Source: Campylobacterales bacterium
GTDB taxonomy: Bacteria; Campylobacterota; Campylobacteria; Campylobacterales; QNZT01
Length of the DNA: 13,223 nt
NCBI GenBank assembly: GCA_015489185.1
Contig: WGAE01000245.1
Location: forward strand, 1 to 13,223
Reading direction: 5' to 3'
Numbering within the stretch: position 1 is the stretch's first letter; every line of letters begins with the position of its first letter. Below the pieces are notes generated by a model, which was not told the origin of the DNA, ran no database searches, and was given only the letters and a program-made list of their open reading frames with translations. The position numbers were made by a program, and so were the translations under genes. Below, piece by piece: positions 7,749 to 12,520 of the stretch.

Positions 7749-8935
7749 ATCGCATTGCACTGCAGCTGCTTTTCGGAGACAAGACCAAATTTTTGGGATT
7801 GGTTTTCGGCATCGCCTTCACCTCTTTCATGATTACCTTCGCCCTCTCCTATCTGGCCGGTTTTCTGACTCGGGGATTCGCGCTGATCGATGAAAATCCG
7901 GGGGTCGATATCTGGGTGATGGACCCGGCGGTCACGTCCGTAGAAATGACGACGACGATCCCTCTGCCGATGCTCTATCGTGTCAAAAGTGTCCAAGGCG
8001 TCGCCTACGCCACCCCGATGGCGCTGGAAGATATCGATATCCGCTTTTTGGACGGCCGGTTTCAGCAGGCGCAGTTGATCGCGGTCGATGACGCGACGCT
8101 GGCGGGAGTACCGCGCAGCGACACCTCCCGGACCCTGCTCTATACCCCGGACGCTTTCATCGCCGATGCCGGCGGTACCGAGGGCAAATTGGTCGTTACG
8201 GCGACAAAAGGGCGTTTCGGCCCATCTCCCCACGTCAAAAACGGGCCGCTTCGTCCCGTAAAAGCCGGTGACGATCTGCTGATCGAAAACCGTTTGGCGC
8301 ACATCATGGGGATCTCCCACACGATTCCCCGGTTTCCGCCCCGCATTCTGCTCTATACCCGCTACGCCACGGCTATGAAATTTTTCCCGAAACTCAGCCA
8401 TCGTGTGACCTTTATTCTCGTCAAGGTCGCCAGAGGGGAGGAGGCCGAAAAAGTCGCCCGCGCCATTGAGGCCGCCACCGGTCTTCGGGCCCGGACCTCG
8501 ATGCAGTTCAAGATCGATACGGTACGCTGGTACCTGAACAATTCCGAGGATGTGGGCGACATGGTCTCGATGCTGCTGCTGGCGATGATCGTGGGATTCG
8601 GCGTGACCGGCATTCTACTCTATCTTTTTACCTACGAAAACATCCGAGCCTTTGCCATTCTCAAAGCGATTGGCGCATCCGGGGAGCAACTTATTTCTAT
8701 CGTCTTTTTGCAATCTTTCGCCAGTGCGCTTATCAGTGTGGGTATCGGTATCGGTTTGTGTGCATTGACAGGTAAGGTACTTTTCCTTGCCGCACTCGAT
8801 TACCCTTTTCGGATGATGTGGTTCGCACCGTTGGTGGGGATAGTCGGCGTCTTTTTCATCAGTTTTGTCGTGGCTTTCATCAGCCTCTATCCTGTTTTGA
8901 AAATGGACCCGAGTGTGGTATTTTCCAGGCGTTGA
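7745..8935 (+). CDS. ABC transporter permease, FtsX/DevC-like
   Basis: The 396-residue product starts in a 4-nt ATGA overlap with the adaptor gene. Topology by eye is one helix near the N terminus (about 17-40), a periplasmic domain of about 230 residues, and three C-terminal helices (about 274-296, 318-342, 361-382). This is the MacB/FtsX/LolC plan with four helices. The conserved cytoplasmic coupling segment between TM2 and TM3 (ENIRAFAILKAIGASGEQL) and the terminal VLKMDPSVVF are recognisable FtsX-family features. With the preceding ATPase and adaptor it makes an ABC-adaptor-permease set like DevA/DevB/DevC, whose best-known member exports glycolipids; the substrate here is unknown. It is the last gene of the plus-strand operon. 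No GC-rich terminator follows; an imperfect AT-rich inverted repeat around 8947-8977 could terminate both converging transcripts. Confidence 0.92.
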   Translation: MNRIALQLLFGDKTKFLGLVFGIAFTSFMITFALSYLAGFLTRGFALIDENPGVDIWVMDPAVTSVEMTTTIPLPMLYRVKSVQGVAYATPMALEDIDIRFLDGRFQQAQLIAVDDATLAGVPRSDTSRTLLYTPDAFIADAGGTEGKLVVTATKGRFGPSPHVKNGPLRPVKAGDDLLIENRLAHIMGISHTIPRFPPRILLYTRYATAMKFFPKLSHRVTFILVKVARGEEAEKVARAIEAATGLRARTSMQFKIDTVRWYLNNSEDVGDMVSMLLLAMIVGFGVTGILLYLFTYENIRAFAILKAIGASGEQLISIVFLQSFASALISVGIGIGLCALTGKVLFLAALDYPFRMMWFAPLVGIVGVFFISFVVAFISLYPVLKMDPSVVFSRR

Positions 8936-8956
8936 AAGGGAAAGTTTATAAAAATA

Positions 8957-9613
8957 CTAGATAATACTTTTTGTATATAATTTTATCAAAGATCTTTTTC
9001 GAAGAACATCACAATGTTTTATCAGTTTTTCTGGTATATACCCATCTTCTTCGAAAACAGGTAAAACAACTTCCATCCCGTTGGTTCTTGCTAATTTCAT
9101 GGCAGGAACAATGTCCGTATCTCTTGAAAATACCATTGCATTATCTGCCAAATGCATATAAGCGATATGTGATATATCGAGACCAAAAAGCATATCGACT
9201 TCTTTTTGTACAAAATCAGGATATGAATTGCTTTTTAAACCCCTAAAGCTAAGTTTTCCAAGCCTTAAAGCAACAAAATCTTTTTTTACTATAGATTGCA
9301 AGAATTTATTTGAGATTTCAACTTTTTTGGTATAGTTTTTTCCTTGATTGGTTTTGACCCAAGCATCAAATTTTTTTTGATCTTTTTTGCTTCTCTTTTT
9401 CAAAGCATTTTCAATTTCATTGATGGGCCACAATGGTGCAGTATAAAAAAATATACGATAAATTTCCTCATCCTCATTCAGGAACTTTTGAAACATTATC
9501 GAAAGATGATTTGGATTGTTGAAATTAAATTTATGGAAATTTCTGTTTTTTTGAATGGTTTCAATAGTGTTTCGAAGGTTGTCCCAGTCTACAAAGATAG
9601 CTACTCTTTTCAT
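8957..9613 (-). CDS. NYN-domain (PIN-like) putative ribonuclease
   Basis: The product has 218 residues from ATG 9613; an in-frame TTG at 9625 adds four residues but starts inside the T-tract of the upstream hairpin and is disfavoured. The acidic sites typical of NYN/LabA-type proteins are all present: FVDWDN at the N terminus, KEVDMLFGLDI in the middle and SRDTDIVPAM after a hydrophobic strand, followed by a strand ending GMEVVLP. These form the metal-binding nuclease site in the PIN/NYN fold, so an RNA-cleaving role is likely but not shown. A lysine-rich segment (KKRSKKDQKKF) may bind nucleic acid. No clear Shine-Dalgarno sequence precedes the ATG. Base composition is strikingly AT-rich compared with both neighbours, which suggests separate acquisition. 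It converges on the ABC operon with a 21-nt gap. Confidence 0.85.
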   Translation of the reverse strand: MKRVAIFVDWDNLRNTIETIQKNRNFHKFNFNNPNHLSIMFQKFLNEDEEIYRIFFYTAPLWPINEIENALKKRSKKDQKKFDAWVKTNQGKNYTKKVEISNKFLQSIVKKDFVALRLGKLSFRGLKSNSYPDFVQKEVDMLFGLDISHIAYMHLADNAMVFSRDTDIVPAMKLARTNGMEVVLPVFEEDGYIPEKLIKHCDVLRKRSLIKLYTKSII

Positions 9614-9623
9614 AAGCAATACC

Positions 9624-9705
9624 AAAAAAAAGGTTAGATTGATACCCTTGCCACGTTGAAGAAATAATTCTACACGTGGTCTTATAGGGTATTAATCTAA
9701 CCTTT
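9624..9705 (-). terminator. Long leader hairpin plus U8 immediately before the NYN start codon (attenuator-like)
   Basis: On the minus strand, arms at 9674-9705 and 9629-9656 pair as AAAGGTTAGATT, one mismatch, ATACCCT, an unequal bulge (6 versus 2 nt), then CCACGT. The 17-nt loop can form a further AGAA/TTCT stem. The outer end runs straight into eight T (9631-9624), and the ATG of the NYN gene follows 10 nt later. This is the layout of an intrinsic terminator placed inside a 5' leader. It may end transcription arriving from the right, or attenuate the NYN gene itself. The structure is seen directly; the regulatory role is inferred. Confidence 0.7.
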
Positions 9706-9715
9706 CCTTGTTTGA

Positions 9716-9724
9716 ATTATAACA
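9716..9724 (-). promoter_or_regulatory. Extended -10 promoter for the NYN leader
   Basis: The minus strand reads TGTTATAAT here: a perfect TATAAT box (9716-9721) with the extended TGn element and no recognisable -35 box. Transcription would begin near 9708-9710, a few bases before the hairpin arm at 9705, so the leader RNA would consist almost entirely of the hairpin. Confidence 0.5.
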
Positions 9725-9826
9725 GAGCCTCCTTAATTGTATATAATATCGGCATTTTGATAAAATTACTTACCATATTCCTGCCCAGTAGAGCTACAAT
9801 CTGTGCCACGTATATAGTTTCCTGTT

Positions 9827-9943
9827 TCACATAAATAAAGGAGGAGTTGATGCCGGATCGCTGCGGTTGGACTCGGGTGGGTTAATCCAGACGATGCGGT
9901 ACTTGACGGTCTGGATACGGGAGAAAAAATGGAATCTCCGCAT
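9827..9943 (-). CDS. Possible small protein of 38 residues
   Basis: ATG 9943 is preceded by AAGGA at 9952-9956 with an 8-nt spacer, and the frame runs to TGA at 9827. The product is basic at the N terminus (MRRFHFFSR) and proline/serine-rich at the C terminus; I recognise no family. It lies downstream of the terminator of the 10008-10762 operon, so it needs its own promoter, which I cannot identify. Its Shine-Dalgarno sequence is within a 7-bp hairpin (9950-9967). It may be a chance ORF. Confidence 0.25.
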   Translation of the reverse strand: MRRFHFFSRIQTVKYRIVWINPPESNRSDPASTPPLFM

Positions 9944-9969
9944 TTTCACAATCCTTCGCAAAGGATTCT

Positions 9970-10001
9970 AAAAACACGAAAATCCCCGGCTGTGCGGGGA
10001 T
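9970..10001 (-). terminator. Intrinsic terminator of the minus-strand accessory operon
   Basis: A perfect 7-bp stem ATCCCCG/CGGGGAT (9995-10001 and 9982-9988) with a 6-nt loop begins 6 nt after the stop codon at 10008. It is followed on the minus strand by TTT and, 4 nt later, TTTTT. Position and shape fit a Rho-independent terminator. Confidence 0.8.
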
Positions 10002-10007
10002 CATAAA

Positions 10008-10502
10008 CTAACTGTTTATCTTTCGCCATACACGGAATCTGCCTGTCAGCCAGATCCCTCTGTGGTATCCCGGTTCACCTTCATAGAACGTCCAGAACTT
10101 TCCATCTTTCACGATCCCGGTATCCGATAGTTCGGCAGTCAGCGGGTCGCCGAATGTTCCGCTGATCGAACGGTAATTTCCGGCGTCTGCATACAGGCTT
10201 CCGTACCTGAGCGGCTGGAGTTTGTAGGTGCAGCCGTCAACAAGCCCGATTTTCGCGATCCGTTCCACTTTGTCGTGAATGATAATGTAATCACCCGGAA
10301 GCGGGGCTTTGTGCATCAGTATCGCTGCCTTGACACCTTCAAGACGATCCAGCTCTTTGGAAAGAGCCGCTTTTATATGTTTGGGCTCAAATGATGCAAA
10401 TAGGTTGAAATTATCCAGTAGAAGATCGAGCTCATTCCCGCTCAATTTTTCAATCTCTTCTTCTCCCCAGATTTCCTTTGATTCCTCAAGATACCTTCTC
10501 AT
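10008..10502 (-). CDS. Hypothetical accessory-element protein, 164 residues
   Basis: I do not recognise a named family with confidence. The N-terminal third (about 1-60) is acidic and probably helical (EESKEIWGEEEIEKLSGNEL). The rest looks like a small beta-rich domain: GDYIIIHDKVERIAKI, then YGSLYADAGNYRSISGTFGDPL and GKFWTFYEGEPGYHRGIWLTGRFRVWR. The alternation of short strands and aromatic residues is reminiscent of small proteins of unknown function carried by plasmids and integrative elements; this is an impression only. It starts in a 4-nt ATGA overlap with the gene upstream (10499-10762), so the two are translationally coupled, and it is the last gene of its operon before the terminator at 9970-10001. 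No signal peptide or membrane helix is visible. Confidence 0.8.
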   Translation of the reverse strand: MRRYLEESKEIWGEEEIEKLSGNELDLLLDNFNLFASFEPKHIKAALSKELDRLEGVKAAILMHKAPLPGDYIIIHDKVERIAKIGLVDGCTYKLQPLRYGSLYADAGNYRSISGTFGDPLTAELSDTGIVKDGKFWTFYEGEPGYHRGIWLTGRFRVWRKINS

Positions 10503-10762
10503 CGGTCTCTCCTGCTTTTCAATAGCCGCGGGTCAATTATCTCATTGACCGTTATGCAATTGGCCTTCAGCCCGGATATTTCATCTGTTTGAAAGCCGGG
10601 CACCATCTCATCATCGCTACCCGGGGCTATGTACCCATTTATGGTGCCAAGCCACTCTTTAAGCTCTGTTTCCTCAGCATCTGTCAGCCCACTCCAATCA
10701 TCGTTTATCAGTGCGGGCAGCCATGTTTCGCTTATCGTATGCTTTACTATTTCAAACTTCAT
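10499..10762 (-). CDS. Hypothetical small acidic protein, 87 residues
   Basis: I do not recognise a family. ATG 10762 has a good ribosome-binding site (AAAGGAGAG, about 5 nt upstream), and the stop overlaps the start of the next gene as ATGA. The protein is acidic, with a helical LTDAEETELKEWLGTINGYI segment and no membrane helix or signal peptide. Its length, acidity and place before another unknown gene would suit a small accessory or inhibitor protein of a mobile element, but nothing in the sequence proves this. Upstream is the repeat- and hairpin-bearing spacer 10763-10949, which may form its leader. Confidence 0.75.
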   Translation of the reverse strand: MKFEIVKHTISETWLPALINDDWSGLTDAEETELKEWLGTINGYIAPGSDDEMVPGFQTDEISGLKANCITVNEIIDPRLLKSRRDR

Positions 10763-10779
10763 TCCATCTCTCCTTTATT

Positions 10780-10799
10780 GCAGGGAGGCGACACTGCCA
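10780..10799. repeat. Degenerate 20-bp repeat, copy A
   Basis: This copy matches 10879-10898 at 15 of 20 positions (consensus GCAGKGARGCGRCRCTGCCA on the plus strand). The outer GCAG/CTGC can pair. It lies in the probable leader of the 87-residue gene, about 10 nt upstream of its ribosome-binding site. Confidence 0.45.
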
Positions 10800-10801
10800 T
10801 C

Positions 10802-10840
10802 CCCGAAGGGGTATGCAGAGTCAGCCCCCTTCGGGTTTTT
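10802..10840 (+). terminator. GC-rich hairpin with T-tract, oriented as a plus-strand terminator
   Basis: A perfect 10-bp stem CCCGAAGGGG (10802-10811) pairs with CCCCTTCGGG (10826-10835) around a 14-nt loop and is followed by TTTTT at 10836-10840. The T-tract follows only in the plus direction, although every gene around it is on the minus strand. On the minus strand it would be a strong leader hairpin before the gene starting at 10762. Confidence 0.6.
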
Positions 10841-10878
10841 AAACGTGCGTTGCTTATGTAGAAATGTAGTTTTAAACC

Positions 10879-10898
10879 GCAGTGAAGCGGCGCTGCCA
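10879..10898. repeat. Degenerate 20-bp repeat, copy B
   Basis: This is the partner of 10780-10799. Here the outer bases extend to a CAGTG/CACTG pairing (to 10901), with AGC/GCT inside. It sits about 50 nt after the stop of the 105-residue gene and could be a weak 3' hairpin for it, since CGGTTTAAAA follows on the minus strand. Confidence 0.45.
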
Positions 10899-10949
10899 CT
10901 GTTGACTCACTTTCATAAACCAATTCCTATTATTGACGATAAGTGGGGA

Positions 10950-11267
10950 TCAAAAAGTGCCGATGGTATTCCTGAGTCGTTGAAGCAGCGGAATGTTTTC
11001 GGCAGGAGTATCCGGCGGATAGCATCCGTCTGACCATGCGCTTCTGAGAGCACTTTTCCACCTGCGTCCGTTCGCTTTGGCAAACTGTTCCAAGGCGAGC
11101 GTTAGAGGCGTTTTATGCTCAAAAACGGTTTTGCCCACGGTTACTACATCGCCGTGTTCCAGTGCGAGTCTGATACCGTGGCGATCGAACTCCGACGTGC
11201 CCTGCTCCGCTTTTGTCACAAGATAGCTTCTGCCGCTGTCAAGATCATGTACAATGATTATGTTCAT
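10950..11267 (-). CDS. Hypothetical accessory-element protein, 105 residues
   Basis: I do not recognise a named family. ATG 11267 follows the stop of the upstream gene directly (TGA then ATG, no spacer), with AAGGAGGAG in the end of that gene as ribosome-binding site, so the two are coupled. The N-terminal half (about 1-60) looks like a small beta domain (MNIIIVHDLDSGRSYLVTKA, GDVVTVGKTVFEHKTPL). The C-terminal part (about 62-105) is helical and basic, with NGRRWKSALRSAWSDGCY and LQRLRNTIG, a pattern I associate loosely with small plasmid or integrative-element proteins. No membrane helix, signal peptide or catalytic motif is evident. Confidence 0.78.
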   Translation of the reverse strand: MNIIIVHDLDSGRSYLVTKAEQGTSEFDRHGIRLALEHGDVVTVGKTVFEHKTPLTLALEQFAKANGRRWKSALRSAWSDGCYPPDTPAENIPLLQRLRNTIGTF

Positions 11268-11609
11268 TCAATGCTCCTCCTTTTTGGTGTATGTACGATT
11301 GAAATCATTCAGCATATCGCCGCAAATGCGTCGTATTGACTCTTTGTCACCATTACGGACAAGCCAGCTACTCAACAGGCTGTGCACCTCTTCGTGCCCA
11401 AGCGAAACATTGCCTGGGTTTTCATATGGGATATATATCTCAAATATAAAGTCAATCCCGTCCCTCCGGTTGTAAGCCATCAGTACGTTCACTCCACCAT
11501 ATTCCTGTGTCTTAAAACCGAGCCTTTCCGCGATCTCTTCTGGAACAATATCCCATCCCAAAAGCGCATCAAGTATCTCGAAATCTAAGAAAACCTTTTC
11601 GTAATTCAT
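11268..11609 (-). CDS. Hypothetical protein, 113 residues
   Basis: I do not recognise a family. The start is ATG 11609 (MNYEKVF), because a near-perfect anti-16S match lies 8 nt upstream; a GTG at 11618 would overlap that site. Residues about 1-40 look helical and acidic (FEILDALLGWDIVPEEIAERLG), followed by strands (GVNVLMAYNRRDGIDFIFEIYIP) and a helical C terminus (GHEEVHSLLSSWLV, RRICGDMLNDFNRTY). It is probably a soluble single-domain protein. It lies 36 nt downstream of the winged-helix ORF and abuts the next gene, so it belongs to the ArdC-methyltransferase operon. Confidence 0.75.
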   Translation of the reverse strand: MNYEKVFLDFEILDALLGWDIVPEEIAERLGFKTQEYGGVNVLMAYNRRDGIDFIFEIYIPYENPGNVSLGHEEVHSLLSSWLVRNGDKESIRRICGDMLNDFNRTYTKKEEH

Positions 11610-11613
11610 TGAT

Positions 11614-11624
11614 ATCACCTCCTT
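11614..11624 (-). promoter_or_regulatory. Very strong Shine-Dalgarno sequence
   Basis: The minus strand reads AAGGAGGTGAT, an extended complement of the 16S rRNA 3' tail, with 8 nt between GGAGG and ATG 11609. It fixes that start and predicts high translation of the 113-residue protein. A purine-rich stretch (AGAAAAAAGAAAAAGAGGA) lies just upstream. Confidence 0.8.
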
Positions 11625-11645
11625 ATAGTCCTCTTTTTCTTTTTT

Positions 11646-11909
11646 CTATACAGCCCATACACCCCTTTTGACGTTTCTAAAGTGATACTGCAGCTGCTGC
11701 CGTATCTTCGCTTTCCAGTTTCTGTTTTTTGAAATGAGGTCACGGGCATTGTTTTCCACTTCACGGTAGATTTCCTGCAATGAGGCTTCCCCGCCGAGAA
11801 CCATCAAGGTTACCCTGATGGCCGATCTCCAGGTGAACGTGATTCGACTTTTAAATCTCTGGCGGTGTCCCATGCCGACGCAAAAAGAGTTTTTCGGCTC
11901 TTTCGCCAT
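11646..11909 (-). CDS. Winged-helix-like domain ORF, probably the C-terminal part of the upstream methyltransferase in the -1 frame
   Basis: The frame is open with ATGs at 11909 and 11873, but neither has a Shine-Dalgarno sequence, and both lie inside the methyltransferase gene. The real homology seems to begin near the TWRSAIRVTLMVLGG segment: LGGEASLQEIYREVE, NRNWKAKIRQQLQYHF and VKRGVWAV are characteristic of a small winged-helix domain found at the C terminus of DNA methyltransferases and restriction-type proteins of mobile elements (family recall, not searched). The residues before it (FCVGMGHRQRF) look like an accidental reading of methyltransferase codons. I therefore think this is the tail of the same protein, reached by a -1 frameshift at 11849-11855, giving 67 residues after the shift. 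If it is translated separately, it would be a 75- or 87-residue DNA-binding protein. Confidence 0.65.
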   Translation of the reverse strand: MAKEPKNSFCVGMGHRQRFKSRITFTWRSAIRVTLMVLGGEASLQEIYREVENNARDLISKNRNWKAKIRQQLQYHFRNVKRGVWAV

Positions 11910-12520
11910 ATCAGCAGATATTCATGGACAACTGGGATGAATCTGCCTCTGTAGCGTGTGCCGTTGCTTTGCATATTGTGCTGAAGTTTGATGATCACAT
12001 TCAGAAGCTCGTTTTTAGGCATCATGCCGATAAAGTCGGCCTGAAACGACCGATAGACGCCGTTTTTTCTCATATCGCCTATGAGCGTGGTATAGATTCC
12101 TCCCTCCCTTGTCGCTTCACGTTGATTCAAAAGCATGACCTGGGATTTTTCGAGAAACTCATCTGCACTTTTGCAGTGAGAGGTATCGCCGTCAACAGGG
12201 TGACTGCCCCAAACCGATCCGGAGTAGCGGATCATGCAGTGGTAGGGAGGATGGGAAAAACATATGTCTGCCGGACGTGGCAGAAACGAGAGTATGGAGT
12301 CTTTTGTGAAGTCCTGGCCTTTATGAAGATCGAGACCGATATATTCCACTCCCATTTCACGACACACGTCACCGGACGTACCGGAACCTTCGCAGACATC
12401 CACAAAGAGGGACGGCTTGAAGTGACCTATCAGATCCTTGATGATGTAGCCGCATGTGTTCCCCCTCCAGCTGCTCTTTCCCCATTTTCCGCGTTCCGGG
12501 TATGAGACCACACTCTTCAT
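11810..12520 (-). CDS. DNA methyltransferase (N6-adenine/N4-cytosine type), zero-frame product
   Basis: The product has 236 residues from ATG 12520, which overlaps the ArdC stop as ATGA. Motif I is DVCEGSGTSGD (41-51), followed by GVEYIGLDLHKG (motif II region). Motif IV is SHPPYH (89-94), an H-P-P-Y in place of the common D/N/S-P-P-Y. The conserved ending VVHEYLLIWRK lies at about 198-207. Motif I precedes motif IV. The N terminus (SYPERGKWG..WRGNTCGYIIKDL) resembles DNA-modification enzymes carried by phages and integrative elements. The last 12 residues after K224 (VESRSPGDRPSG) look like out-of-frame sequence; a -1 shift at TTTAAAA joins it to the winged-helix ORF for a 291-residue protein. 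With ArdC upstream it would protect the element from host restriction. Target sequence unknown. Confidence 0.8.
   Translation of the reverse strand: MKSVVSYPERGKWGKSSWRGNTCGYIIKDLIGHFKPSLFVDVCEGSGTSGDVCREMGVEYIGLDLHKGQDFTKDSILSFLPRPADICFSHPPYHCMIRYSGSVWGSHPVDGDTSHCKSADEFLEKSQVMLLNQREATREGGIYTTLIGDMRKNGVYRSFQADFIGMMPKNELLNVIIKLQHNMQSNGTRYRGRFIPVVHEYLLIWRKSRKTLFASAWDTARDLKVESRSPGDRPSG
11849..11855 (-). other. Candidate -1 programmed frameshift site (T TTA AAA)
   Basis: Read on the minus strand in the methyltransferase frame this is GAT TTA AAA GTC, so the last T of GAT plus TTA AAA forms a perfect X XXY YYZ heptamer. A -1 slip here moves reading into the winged-helix frame (AGT CGA ATC ACG). 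Starting 28 nt downstream (11820 to 11802) is an 8-bp hairpin, CATCAGGG/CCTTGATG with one G-U pair, whose three-base loop is exactly the zero-frame TAA stop (11810-11812). The spacing is longer than the usual 5-9 nt for a stimulatory hairpin. An indel in the A or T run is the alternative. Confidence 0.5.

Larger units (their letters stand above)
9614..10007. other. Intergenic region between the NYN gene and the minus-strand accessory operon
   Basis: This 394-nt gap carries the NYN leader hairpin and promoter (9624-9724), a second TATAAT-like stretch readable on either strand near 9741-9749, a 7-bp hairpin (9950-9967), the intrinsic terminator of the next operon (9970-10001) and two overlapping short reading frames. 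The minus-strand frame (9827-9943) is listed separately. The plus-strand one at 9850-9885 encodes only 11 residues, although AAGGAGG lies 5 nt upstream. Composition changes from AT-rich on the left to GC-richer after about 9840, so a junction between two DNA segments may lie here. No att-site duplication was found by eye. Confidence 0.5.

Noticed and set aside
6456..7760. A 434-codon minus-strand frame opposite the ABC operon
   Set aside because: It lies wholly opposite strongly supported ATPase and adaptor genes, its residues show no domain, and its length follows from the GC-rich codon pattern of the plus strand.
9629..9705. The long inverted repeat as terminal inverted repeats of an insertion sequence or MITE
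   Set aside because: The arms are separated by only 17 nt, no target-site duplication is visible, and the T-tract and promoter placement fit a transcriptional leader better.
9850..9885. Plus-strand peptide MPDRCGWTRVG with a strong Shine-Dalgarno sequence; its RCGW recalls the start of 3-methyladenine glycosylase Tag
   Set aside because: The frame stops after 11 codons, and neither other frame continues with Tag-like residues, so this is not a recognisable gene remnant.
10845..10880. Minus-strand stretch GTTTAAAACTACATTTCT, which faintly recalls a CRISPR repeat of Cas12a or type II systems
   Set aside because: Only one copy exists, with no regular spacing or second unit in the window and no cas gene nearby.
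10629..11033. Plus-strand frames of 90-134 codons across the spacer and two minus-strand genes
   Set aside because: They have no ribosome-binding site and no domain-like composition, and they run through the terminator hairpin and opposite well-supported coupled minus-strand genes.
11924..12505. A 193-codon plus-strand frame opposite the methyltransferase
   Set aside because: The minus-strand methyltransferase motifs explain the region; the plus-strand translation shows no motif, ribosome-binding site or coupling.
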